From NCBI RefSeq assembly GCF_029227915.1, contig NC_079880.1:23252501-23312500 (forward strand): a stretch of 60,000 nt of DNA, given 5' to 3'. Below the pieces are notes generated by a model that did no database searches, was not told the DNA's origin, and was given only the letters and a program-made list of their open reading frames with translations. Below are positions 9,837 to 20,611 of this stretch, one piece after another; within the stretch, counting starts at the first letter, position 1; every line of letters starts with the position of its first letter. The position numbers and the translations under genes are program-made. Source of the DNA: Hydractinia symbiolongicarpus (Eukaryota; Cnidaria; Hydrozoa; Anthoathecata; Hydractiniidae).

Positions 9837-12557
9837 TATTGTAATTATATTTGGAATAAACATTACGTTGGAATAGTATTTACAATCGATAAAAAATACG
9901 GCAGATTTAACACATAATCTGATTCAAAATAGGAAACACTACATGGTTAACGTGCGTGAAAAATATAATAGTTTATTCCTTATGCGATACTTTTAACAAC
10001 AACATGATTTATTCACTTGTATAACAGATTGTATTGTATACCAGAAACGTTAAATAAACGTCGGTTTGTCGACGTAAAATTGGAAGGGGTTTAAATAACA
10101 TTGTTTGATAAGGTGTTAGAAACAACTCGTTTATTTAAAGTTGATATAACGTCGGGTAAAAAGACCAAGTCTCTGATTTTGGCAAGAGAAATGTTTTTTT
10201 CTAGACACTACCTAAAATGACAGATTCATTCAACCTCGTCCCCGGGCGACTTTTTGCTATTTTCATACTGGAAACGGATGTGATTTTTATAGCAGTCTCC
10301 AGATTTTCTTTTTCAGAATCGGAGAGGGCGGGAGAAGTATTTCTGATACTTTTATCAAAACATACATTCCTTTCCAGCAAATAAAAGGGCAATACGCATT
10401 GCAAGAAAAATTATCGTTTTTTTTCCAAGACTCAGATTTCAAGAAAACTTTTTTTCTTTTTTAACCTGATTTTCTACGAATAAACGAAAAAAAGGAAACA
10501 TTTTGTATGTGTGTCCCAAGTTTTGGTTTCAGAAATATAAGAGGACAAGGCTTGCAATGTTGCAATAAGTTTGAACACGCGTGCGTGCAACGTTAAAATA
10601 CTTTCACACAAAACAAAGATACTGTGAATCACCGTTTAAAAAAACTGACCCCAAGGTTACAGTTTTTTTTTTGCTAATCTCGTCATGCTGGTTTAAAGAG
10701 AAGAGACCAAGACCCAGGATGGAAAATGCATTTTAAGCTTTCTATGTACTTTCTTAATTTTTTACACTGTGCGCTTATCTAAAGCGGAACCGTCTTTGGT
10801 CACTGGCTGCTATAATAACTTTTGAATATAGACGTTTTTGTGCCCAGATGTATCTGGGCACCTGTAACCTCGAAATATTATCAAGAAAGCGTCGCACATT
10901 AAACATAACGCACCTGACGCGCAATACAGCATCTCAAAATTAGATGAATCAAACAAAGTTTCTAATGATCACGACATAATCAATAAACATTGTTTTAAAT
11001 TTGGTTCCTTTTTTAAGTGTTTCATTGCAGACAGCACCAAACCACCCTGCCTGCATTGACATTTACATAAAGTTATCAATTATTAACTATACTGGCAAAG
11101 AAATACTAATTTTAAGTAACATATGTTAAAGAATATTTCTATCGTAAAATTAGACTATTGCTAACGTTTTATAGCTAATAGTTGCGTATTATGAAATATA
11201 AAAAGCCATGATCAATATATATTACCTTCTCGGAGAAGAAAAAGTCAGTAAAAAATTTAGTCGGGAAAATTCGGTCACCTAAGGAAATTTTAGTCACTTT
11301 TCCCCGACCATTTTTTTAAAATTTGTCACTTTTCCCCGACTAAATATTTTCAATATAAAGAAGAAAACAATCAAGACATTTCTCAGTAGTCATTAATTAA
11401 CGCATATTTCTTCATAACTTTTAACCTAAAAATTTTAACAAAGTAACACTGGTTTAACTGTATTGGATACAATGACAGTATTTGACTTTTGCTTATTTTG
11501 TTCTTCGCCACCGACTTCTCCATTTTTGTGTTCGGAAGTTGTAACAGCAAAGTCTGTCTCATCTTCGTTTTTGAATCAATTTCTTCTTTTCTGGCAATAC
11601 CGTCATAATTCCAATCGTATAAACTATTGACGAAACCATGCATTATATCTAGTGTTTTTTTGTCTTGAGAAGTTATTTTTTTTCAGCTACAAAAGTTAGA
11701 TCAAGATTCTCATTTTTTTTTAAAACCAAAGATCATAAAACTCACAATAATAATAAAGTTTTGAAACATTTTTTTCGTTTTGCTCATGATTATTGATTTC
11801 ATTCGAATGAGAATTTCATTTTAATTTTGTTTTTGTCACAAAAGACGGCCCCAGTTTATATAACCAAAGCAGAGGAAATAATTTTAAAATATCTTCTTTG
11901 AAATATGCAAATACACAAAAAAAACTTTTAAATCAGAGGTCATATATGCCCTCGTCTGACAAGTTTTGGAAATTGTCTCTGCTACAAAATATTTATGCTT
12001 GCTTTAAAAGCAAATAGCCTACGCTTACTGGCCGCAAAAAAAAAACTTTTTTGTTCTACTTCTTCTTTTCTAATAATGCGTTTGAAAACCTTTAAAATAA
12101 TTTTTCTTACCGAAATTACCGAAATTCGAAGTATGCAAAACTCCATCAATACAACCTTTGCTTTCTTCCTGATCACTAAAATGTACTTTTAAGCCCTTTT
12201 TTTTGATAATTGGATCAGTTATCTAACTTTATAAATACGAGTCGTCACTATGATGGTTTTATCAAATGAGTAAAAGTTTTATTATATAAATAGAATATTC
12301 ATACGTTTTCATGAAGGTGGCATCATATATAATCGCGTACACAATTAGGTTCAATTGAAGGCAGTGTTTTTGGAAAAGAATTGTTATTCTTAAAAATATC
12401 CGTTTTTTGTCCTAAAAAAATCGTCCCTACTGGAGGAGCACATGCAATTAATTGCTTCAAATTATAGTTCAGTACAAAGTTAATTCCACTTATGTTTGCT
12501 TTTATATTTCTACAATAATTTCTTTTCTCTGCGAACAAATTATAAATTATAAATAAG
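9837..12557. other. No recognisable gene
   Basis: Non-coding as far as I can see. A small inverted arrangement of TAGTCGGGAAAA and TTTTCCCCGACTA lies at about 11256-11345, with a TTTTAGTCACTTTTCCCCGAC unit repeated in it. An 11 bp palindrome-like CCCAGATGTATCTGGG occurs at 10843-10858. Confidence 0.4.
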
Positions 12558-13269
12558 CCCAGTAAACACAAGACGTCTTAAACACGTCTTTAAAACGTCT
12601 TTGAAAGACCAGATGAGACGTCTTTACAAGTTTATTCTATGCGGTCTTTCGAACGCTGTTTTCATTGTAAAATGTATCCTTTTTTGGACAAATTTAATTC
12701 GAATTTTTGGCTACCTCTGTATAAAAAATTCTGAAATATCAAAAACGTTTATTTCTACGCCAATAATTGCGAATGGGCAAAGAAATAACGTAGTTATTTA
12801 TTTCTTGTGAAATTATCTTTAAAACGTAAAGAAATGATGACATTCATTTCGAACGAGATTATACTTGTCTTACAGAGACCAAATAAAGACGTCTTTGAGA
12901 CGTTTCTTTCGAACGAGATTTTACTGGTCTTACAGAGACCAAATGAAGACGTCTTTGACACGTTTCTTTAGAACGAGATATAACTGGTCTAACGGAGACC
13001 AAATAAAGACGTCTTTAAGACGTTTCTTTAGAACGAGATTTTGCTGGTCTTACAGAGACCAAATAAAGACGTCTTTGAGACGTTTCTTTAGAACGAAATA
13101 TAACTGGTCTAACGGAGACCAAATAAAGACGTCTTTAAGACGTTTCTTTTGAACGAGATTTGACTCGTCTTATAAAGACGTCTTTAAGACGTCTTTTTCT
13201 GGTTGAGAGACGTCCGAACGAGTTAGAGACAAGAAACGACGTCTTTAAGACGTCTTTGTGTTTACTGGG
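12558..13269. mobile_element. Non-autonomous DNA transposon (MITE) with minisatellite core
   Basis: The ends are inverted: CCCAGTAAACACA-AGACGTCTT on the left matches the reverse complement of the right end with one extra A. Both are flanked by AAG (12555-12557 and 13270-13272), a possible 3 bp target duplication. The 712 bp interior has no transposase and is dominated by a 60 bp tandem repeat and many copies of the palindrome AAGACGTCTT. I cannot assign the superfamily with confidence; a 3 bp duplication fits PIF/Harbinger or CACTA types. Confidence 0.7.
12850..13190 (+). repeat. 60 bp minisatellite (about 5.5 copies)
   Basis: The unit starts GAACGAGAT and contains ACAGAGACCAAATAAAGACG and CTTTGAGACGTTTCTTT. 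It repeats with exactly 60 bp spacing at 12850, 12910, 12970, 13030 and 13090, then fades. It alternates two subtypes (TTACAGAGACC and TAACGGAGACC), suggesting growth in 120 bp blocks. The open frame across it (12865-13152) is a by-product of the 60 bp period, which is a multiple of three. Confidence 0.9.
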
Positions 13270-16200
13270 AAGTGAATGCTTCATAGAATCACGGTTTGTC
13301 TTTGTCGCTGTTTATTACTTTTAGTCAGATTTTCTGACATGCTTACGAACACAAAAAATATTAGAAGTTTCTAGAAAGATAAAATGATCTCTTTTCATCC
13401 TCTGCAATAGTGAAAAGTTTAGAATTGAAATGGTGCCATCGTATGATGTTCATAGCAGGCATAAGTTATGTGTGGCTGTCATTTCTTAATCTACATGCTC
13501 GTCATTTTTTTTCTGGATCAGTTTTTTTACAGGGGTCAATTACATATACCCAAAGTAGACTCACATTGGCGTGAAAATTAAAAGCTGTGTGATTTTTTTG
13601 TTTGTTTCAACGTAAGGTTCCAATCAAAGCTGATTGATTTTGTTACTATATTGTGCAATACAAATCCAGAGAGTACAGACCGATCTTGCGATAAATAGAG
13701 GGAAAAAATATGCATGCATGTTGCGTAACATTCCCATCCCCTTATATGCATTTTTGCATATATGCCTTAGAAAATGATCTCTTAAAAAATCGTGAAATCT
13801 TGAAGTTTTTAAAGGTAGTGCAAAGTATAAAAACGATTACTTGTCAATTAGAACTGTAAACGATTTAATTTGTTTTTGCAAGTCATTAAAAATAAAAGCC
13901 TAACATCCTGTACTTAGAAGTTTTAATATCTAATATCTCTTTAATAAATTTGTAATCTGAAGTGATGTGACGTGAATTACAACAATAGCTTAAAGTGTTT
14001 AAAGAGAAAGAACGATGTCTTACAAGATGTGCTTGTAATAAAATAAAAATGAGAAATTTATTTTGGCGGGGGTATATCGTTTTTGGACGGGGGTAATTTT
14101 TTTAAATTTCGAAAAGTGCTGGCATGTATAGAAAAGTGTTGTAAAAAGTTTCATTGGTTCTATAATTATTAATAACACCTACCTTTGTTGGTTACTGAGG
14201 TGTTGCTAAGGAGATATATGGGTCATAGGGATAAAATACAGACCAGATTTAAAATAAATATTGATTCAGCGAAATGTAGTCATTTCTGATCCTAATGACG
14301 TAATTGTTTTGTTGTTTACTACCTCGAATCTTTAAATGCAATATTCTAAATTATTTATCAATTAATTCAATGCTTATAAATATTTATGATTTCCCCTTTA
14401 ATAATCCTTGCCCCTAGTTACCTGCGCGAAAGGAGCCGTCAGTTACTTTCACTTGGAATTTACAGTTGACACCCTCTTTGCAGTAAACATCCCATTTGAT
14501 TGTTGTTGATTGTCACTTTTCTAAAGCACATAATTAAATGTGCACGTTATTTGATTAGCTAACTAGTTTTTGATTTTTACCTATCAAAAAACACGAAAAC
14601 GACGTTTATTGACAAACGGGTGGGTTACACAAGCTTTGAAAATGTTTCCCATGCAAAATTTGAATTGTTCAGTTTTTTTATTTCCGCCATCGCCACGCGG
14701 GGCGGAATCTTTAAAATCGCCGGATGGAAGATAGAGATAAATATAGAATATAGATATATAGAGACAGCACAGAGCCTGGAAGCCGCGGGTAGTTAGTCCT
14801 AGTATAGATACTGTGTACTTTTTCAGTTCATTGCATAGTTTACAGGCTAATAGTTTTCAGCCAATGACAATACAGTATTAACATTTACGACCCGTCCCAA
14901 TTTTTTAGGTAGCCAGAAAGCCAATTTTCTTGCTGGTAAAAGACTAGAACTGCTATATTTGCATTGAGAAAAACGACGAAAAAACACGTATTAATATTGA
15001 ATTCCTGTCTGTTAAACGTTCCAGAACCAACCGAACATACCGAAAAGTTGAGCTAGGTATCACCTAGAACATTCCAAATAGCTAGCTAGCTAGCTAACAT
15101 TGAAAAAATTTAAATTTTGGTGGTGTTGAACTGAATTATAGGTAATTAATATTTTAATTTAAAACTTCCCTGTAGCTACTATTTTTCTAACTTAACAGGG
15201 AATAGTATTTCAAGTATCTAGGCTAGATATATAAATCTTTGAATATTTACAAAGTTATGCCATGCCATCATGATGTATGCTGACTGGGAAAAAATAGAGT
15301 ATAGCTATATATGTACCACTTTTGCCAATTACATACCTTCCAACACTAGAATCCTGTAAATATGAGATTGGGTGAACTTAGTTTAGAGTTTCTGTGAGGT
15401 GCTGCCATAGTTAGTGCCAAGGGAAAAAATTTAAGATTTTGAGCCTCGCTCTAGATCCTAAGAAAAATTTTGCTGAGTTTTGAAGAGGTTACCGATAAGC
15501 CGCAAACGCCAGCATATGTGGAGGCGAATTTGGGAATTTTTTGAATTAAATTGGCCCAAAACCGCCCGCACTTTTACGAACTCGCCCGGAGCATTCCTGA
15601 AGTGCAATTTCTTGTAACATGCAGACGCGGGTGCCGACTCGCCGAAAACGCTGTGTATGTCAGGGCGACCGCAGGCGTTTTTTTCGAGGTTTTCGTCTGT
15701 AACCGGCCTAAAAAGCCTGGGTCTGTCTGAAACCGCCTGAAATGCTATGCGGTCAAGCTCCTTGGTTCTCATTTAAATTCTTACAAGAAGAAGGGAGGTG
15801 CTATTTTGTCTTCGTACTTACAGTTTATTATTTGTGGGATTTTTATTACAGATATTTATGAAATAAATGATATGGAAAACAGTCTTCCACTACTATTCCT
15901 CGACGTTAAAAGAATAAATTATACATGGTAATAAATGTTTAAAAAATGTTGTTTCGGGTTGATCAGTTCTCCAGGCGAAATTTCAAGTTTTTATTAAATT
16001 GCCAGAACTCGACCGACAGCCCCGTCGTATTTGCGGCGTTTCCAGCAAGTCGGCAACCTCGTTCATGCAGTCGATAGTTGAAAGAAGGCACTTGAAGATA
16101 AAGAAGTTAATAAAATTAATATATAAGTTTTTTATCAAGTAAATTTTATTGAAAACTATCGAAAACAGTTCTTTTAAGAACTTCACTACCATTATATTAT

Positions 16201-16276
16201 ATAAGTTTATTTTTTAGTTTTTTGAAACATTATTAGTGTCCCTTTTTTCTTTGCTTTTTGGAGCATTATTCGGGTC
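13270..16276. other. No recognisable gene
   Basis: Contains a GCTA microsatellite (15081-15096), a GATA-rich stretch near 14728-14765, and a locally GC-richer block (about 15470-15770 and 15990-16080) whose CG-rich words (GCCCG, CGCC, GCAGGCG) contrast with the surroundings. That block may be an old repeat. The minus-strand frame at 15458-15772 has no recognisable domain. Confidence 0.4.
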
Positions 16277-16377
16277 TATACAGGTTTTTGTCGGGCAAAT
16301 ACTTGAGTTTTTTTTCAAAACACCAAACTTGCTCGAAAACACCTGCACACCTGCTTATTAACACCGTCGTTGGTTAA

Positions 16378-16517
16378 GGGGCTGCTAAAAAAATTTTTGG
16401 GCCCTGTTTGTGGGATATCGTCGTGTGTTTCACGGACGGAAATCCGCTAAAGAGGAGGAGGGAGGTCGTCCGAATCCTAACTGCAATATACTGCTAACAG
16501 GGACAAAAAAAAGCCCC
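16378..16517. mobile_element. 140 bp MITE between TTAA sites, copy 1
   Basis: GGGGCTG...GGCCCTGTT at the left is inverted as AACAGGGAC...AGCCCC at the right, and the block sits between TTAA (16374-16377) and TTAA (16518-16521). TTAA duplication is typical of piggyBac and Kolobok elements. It has no coding capacity. Confidence 0.6.
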
Positions 16518-16529
16518 TTAACGTATATA

Positions 16530-16860
16530 CCTAACGTAAATGTATGGTTTTTATACAATGAAATGCGATATATAAAGGTAGGGTGAACCTATGGGTTTCT
16601 TCATGGGTAAACTATTAGTTAGCCATATTCTGTTTGTTTGTCAGTTCGTATTTTGTCTGTTTGTCTGCCAAAAGCGTCTCGGTAAAACCACACGAAATGT
16701 AATGCGATAAATTATGGGCAACCCTGTGAATTTTTCCATTGGTAAACGATTTATCTCTTTAATAATAGCCGTATTCCGTCTGTCTGTGTGTCCGCGAAAG
16801 CCGCGTCCCGTAACGGAAACACGAAATTTTGTAAATTACGCGCCGATACCAAATGCGATA
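16530..16860 (+). repeat. Degenerate head-to-tail Helitron-end units (copy 1)
   Basis: Three partial units combine words typical of the Helitron ends seen elsewhere in the window: ATGCGATATATAAAGG, a degenerate hairpin (CCTATGGG...CATGGG; CCCTGTG...CCATTGG), then AATAGCC, a TCTGTCTG stretch, GCGAAAGCC and GAAACACGAAA. The same words flank CTAG at 19555 and 34578. They look like remnants of tandemly joined non-autonomous copies. The open frames across them (16714-17055, and 21959-22300 in copy 2) are not genes. The equivalent block in copy 2 is at about 21775-22105. Confidence 0.55.
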
Positions 16861-17094
16861 TATTTTTACCGACTTTGTTTTGACCGCTCGCGCGTGGAAT
16901 ACCATTCACAACGCCTGATTCTTTTTAAAAAAACCAAGATTTTTGCGACCAGAAAGAATTCAAGATCTTCGCGGAACGAAGGCCATTTTGATAATGGTCG
17001 TGTTTGTGGTCAGTGTGTGAGGTTTGTAGGCCTGTTTGACTTTTTTATCTTCTAAAAGACTTATATATTTGTAATATTTGTTTTCTGTTTGTTT

Positions 17095-17790
17095 TCAATG
17101 TTAGGATAAATATATTGTCACGTTTTTTAGCCACGTACAGATCTTAAACGCACCAGTTTTAGGATGTTTGGCTAGGAACGAAGATTAGCTAGCTATAGCT
17201 ACTAGCTAGCTAGAGCCTCACTTATTGCTATTCTGTTTGGTATAAGAGCTTTTTATCCTAGCCAACACTTATTTTTATGTTGAGACTGTGGCTATTTAGC
17301 TAGCTCCTTAAAAAGTGAAAGTATAAAAATGCAGTTTGGCTACAACAATTTTCTTAAGCAATATATAATTTTTATGCTAAATGCAGTTAGCTAGCTAGGT
17401 ATAGCTACATATTTTATTATTTTTCTGCAAACTTTTTCTGCAAATGAAATGGCTGAGCGATTGTTTTGGCTGGACGAGTAACGACAGGCTGTTCCCTGTG
17501 TTTTTATTTAAACCGAAGTTGCAATGAACATTTTTGGAAAAGGGTAATACGCCTTATGCGCCTGCTCAACTGTGTTTAACTGTACTAAGCGGTTAGCCCA
17601 ATGTTAAAAACAGACTGTTTTTTGTAAAAGGCTGTTACGCCTATGGGGCATGTGCAACACCGTTTACCTGTATAAACTAAGGTCAGCCCACCACTGTGAC
17701 AATTAATTTTTAAACTTTCTTGGGAATCACGCCTGGACTAACCGCTCAGCCCTGTGTCTGCGAGAAAGTTTTTAACTTTCACAAAACTTA
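17095..17790 (+). repeat. Diverged internal repeat, first member
   Basis: Aligns with 18366-19185 through shared blocks such as CGTACAGATCTTAAACGC, GGCTAGGAACGAAGAT, TTGAGACTGT and AAAACCGAAGTTGCAATGAA / TTAAACCGAAGTTGCAATGAA. The offset is about 1.27 kb and the divergence is clear, so this duplication is much older than the 5.2 kb one. Equivalent blocks occur in copy 2 (about 22340-23035 and 23612-24430). Confidence 0.75.
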
Positions 17791-18365
17791 TTCCGCAAAA
17801 TAAAATAATATAATAATAGCCGTCGTCTGTCTGTCTGTTCAAAAGGGTTACCGATATTCCTTTGACCTTTCCGCGAATTTTTAGAAAACAGGGGGTTGTT
17901 TAATGGAAAACTTTATAATTAATTGAACTAAACTCAAGAAATTAATTTATTACCTTAATTAATTTAATTACTTTAATTTATTGCCATAAGTAAGAAAAGT
18001 AAATTTAGTGATAAAAATGAATGCATTATTTTAATACGCCATTTTTAATAATAATTACCCCCGTGACCTCAATCGCCGTTTTCGCTCAGAAGCTACAGAA
18101 AACAAATGGGACAGTTTACTGATAGTTTTACTGACTTTGTTTTGACCGCTCGCACATAATACACCAATCAAAACACTTGATTGTTTAAAAAACCAATCCA
18201 AGACTTTCGCGGCCTGGGCATGCCAACGAAGAAACATGAGGACCGAAACATGATGGCCATTTTTGTTTTTAAAGTAATGGTGGGTCAGTGCTGTTTGTAA
18301 GTCTGTTTCAATTTTTGTCTACTATAAGCTTTTTATTTTCGTAATATTGTTTTTTTGTATGTTCT

Positions 18366-19185
18366 AAAATGTTAAGATAAATATATTGTTACGTTTTTAG
18401 TCACGTACAGATCTTAAACGCGCCAGTTTTGGATTTTGGCTAGGAACGAAGATTTTGGAGGCTAGCTAGCTAGAACCTTACTTATTACTATTCTGTATGG
18501 TATAACAGCTTTTATCCTACTCACCATTTATTTTTGTGTTGAGACTGTAGCCATTTAGCTAGCTCCTATCTTTGGCTAAAAAGTGAGAGTATAAAAATGT
18601 AGTTTGGCTACAACAATATTCTTAAACAAAAAGTGTTATGCTAAATGCAGTTAGCTAGGTACCTAGCTACATCTGTTTTTATTTTTTCCTGAAAACTTTT
18701 TGTGCAAATAAAATGACTGACAGATTATTTTAGCTGAACCAGTAATGACAGGCTGTTCCCTGTGTTTTCATTAAAACCGAAGTTGCAATGAAGTTTTTTT
18801 GGAAAGGGGTATTACGCCTATACGCCTGTTCAACTCTGTTTTACTATACTAAGCGGTTAGCCCAGGGTTTACAACATACTGTTGTTTTTGGTAAAGGCTG
18901 TTACGCCTATACGCATGTACAACGTGGTTTTCCTGTACTAGGGGGTCAACCCAATGTGACAATTCATTTTTAAATTTTATCGGTAATCACGTCTGTACGG
19001 ATGTGCAACAATGTTTACTTGGACTAACCGCTCAGCCCTGTTGTGTTTTTTTAAACAGAGTCTGTGACAGTTTTTTCCAAAGGCGTATTATTCCTATATG
19101 CCTCTGCAACACGGTTTAACTGTAGTAAGCGCTTAGCCCAGTGTCACGATAAATTTTTTAACTTTCACAAAAACTTATTCCGCAA
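18366..19185 (+). repeat. Diverged internal repeat, second member
   Basis: Partner of 17095-17790. It contains four to five degenerate units of about 80-100 bp, each with TTACGCCTATACGC or a variant, CAAC, GTTT, a CTGTACTAAG-like word and TTAGCCCA; related units occur at 17540-17700 and near 19310-19380. Confidence 0.7.
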
Positions 19186-19271
19186 AATAAAAAAATATTG
19201 ACTAATTGTTTTTGCTATGATGGGGTGCCGACTGTTGTTTGTAAACTGTGTTTTTATTTCAGCTATCGTTG

Positions 19272-19798
19272 CGGGGAATGTTTTTTGAAAAATATGTTAC
19301 AGTCGCAAGACTATAATGGTGTATGCGCTTCACTTAATTTACGACATACTGTTTACCTGTACTAAAGTGCTCCACCTGGTCGTGTGGCACAGTTTACGGC
19401 TCTTATTAAGCGCTCCACAGAGTGTTCAACGTCAGGTCACACCTTGACTTTGGCTTACCCCGGCGTTTTGACACCGGGGTAAGCCAAATGCGAGACGCGT
19501 TTAAGTGGTATAAAAAGGATGGGCGGACCCGTGGATTTTTCCACGGGCCATCGACTAGTATATTAATAATAGCCATATTTTTTCTGTTCGCTGGATACCC
19601 TTTTGTATGTATAGGAGTCTATACTCTATATTAATAATAGCCATATTTTGTCTGTTTGTCTGCCAAAAGCATCTTGTGTAAAACCACAAGCGAAATTAAA
19701 TGTAATATATAAAGGATGGGTGACCCCATGTATTTTTCCACACATAAACGATATAGCATGATATATGCTGTTTTGAAATTATGTGATTAAATAACTGT
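19272..19798 (+). mobile_element. Copy-1-only segment with perfect hairpin and Helitron 3' end
   Basis: About 526 bp present only in the first duplication unit. It holds a perfect 15 bp inverted repeat (19449-19463 with 19474-19488: TTTGGCTTACCCCGG and its complement). A textbook Helitron 3' end follows: 7 bp stem CCCGTGG/CCACGGG at 19528-19547, then CTAG at 19555-19558 followed by T. Directly after come the start words of another unit (ATTAATAATAGCCATATTTT, repeated at 19560 and 19630). It is either an insertion in copy 1 or a deletion in copy 2. Confidence 0.65.
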
Positions 19799-20392
19799 AT
19801 AAAAATGTAAATATGAAGGTCTCCAGGAATTAAATCCTGTCATACTGAGGCTGGGCATTTCTTAACATTTTTAAGATTTTAAAAATTTCTTATATGGAAA
19901 AAACCCTGCGTATATTCAATTACAGGTCAAGAAACAACACAATTTTTTTACTGAAGTTACATCCTGAAAAATTTATTCTGAAAATAACAGTCTTTTTTCT
20001 CAACGAAAATAATGTTTTAAAACAAAGAAAAAAGAAGAATAAAAAGTAAGAAAGTTTCAGCATAGAAGCATTTTGCTAGTAAAATTAAAGCAGGTCAAAA
20101 ATAAGAAAAAAACGTGTATACAACCAGCTAATCTAGCAAACTTGTGGATTACAACAGGTTAACAGCTAGTATTTTATAAACGATTTTCAGGTTATAATTT
20201 ATTTAGGGAGGTAAGGTAAGCTGTTTTAAGTGCATGTTTCAAATAAAATTAGCGTTACATACTTTTTAACTTGATTTTGTGAGGTATTGGTATCTTAGCA
20301 GGCATAAGTTTGTTAATTTTTGCTATTGAAACAAAAAAATTACAATGAATTTCTTTTCTTTTTTTAGGTTCGACAACCGTGACTCGGCAGAG

Positions 20393-20400
20393 TATAAAAG
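20393..20400 (+). promoter_or_regulatory. TATA box of Helentron gene, copy 1
   Basis: TATAAAAG lies in a locally unique, less AT-rich context (GACTCGGCAGAG before it), about 210 bp upstream of the 2A-leader ATG. The same sequence is at 25113-25120 in copy 2. Confidence 0.55.
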
Positions 20401-20611
20401 AGAAGAAACTCGACAGAACATTCAGATATCAAAATTAATTGAACTTGCTGAACCTTGAACTTGAATTTACTTAATAGTGAAATTATTGGTGGACTTGATA
20501 GTGAACTTATCGATGAATTTAGTAGTGAATTTATTGGTAAAATTACAAAATAACAGAGGTTTCTCTAGCTTTTAAGATTTTTTTTCTCGATCACAAGTTA
20601 CCACCGCTAAT

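Noticed and set aside
12865-13152. 95-codon frame with repeated SYRDQIKTSLRRFFRT
   Set aside because: It arises because the 60 bp minisatellite period is a multiple of three; the array lies in a MITE and has no gene context.
12850-13190. Possible CRISPR array
   Set aside because: The units are contiguous 60 bp tandem copies without unique spacers, in a eukaryotic transposon.
16714-17055. 113-codon frame repeated identically at 21959-22300
   Set aside because: Identity reflects the tandem duplication; the frame crosses degenerate Helitron-end units with no protein signature.
18055-18237. 60-codon minus-strand frame repeated at 23301-23483
   Set aside because: Also only duplicated non-coding leader sequence.
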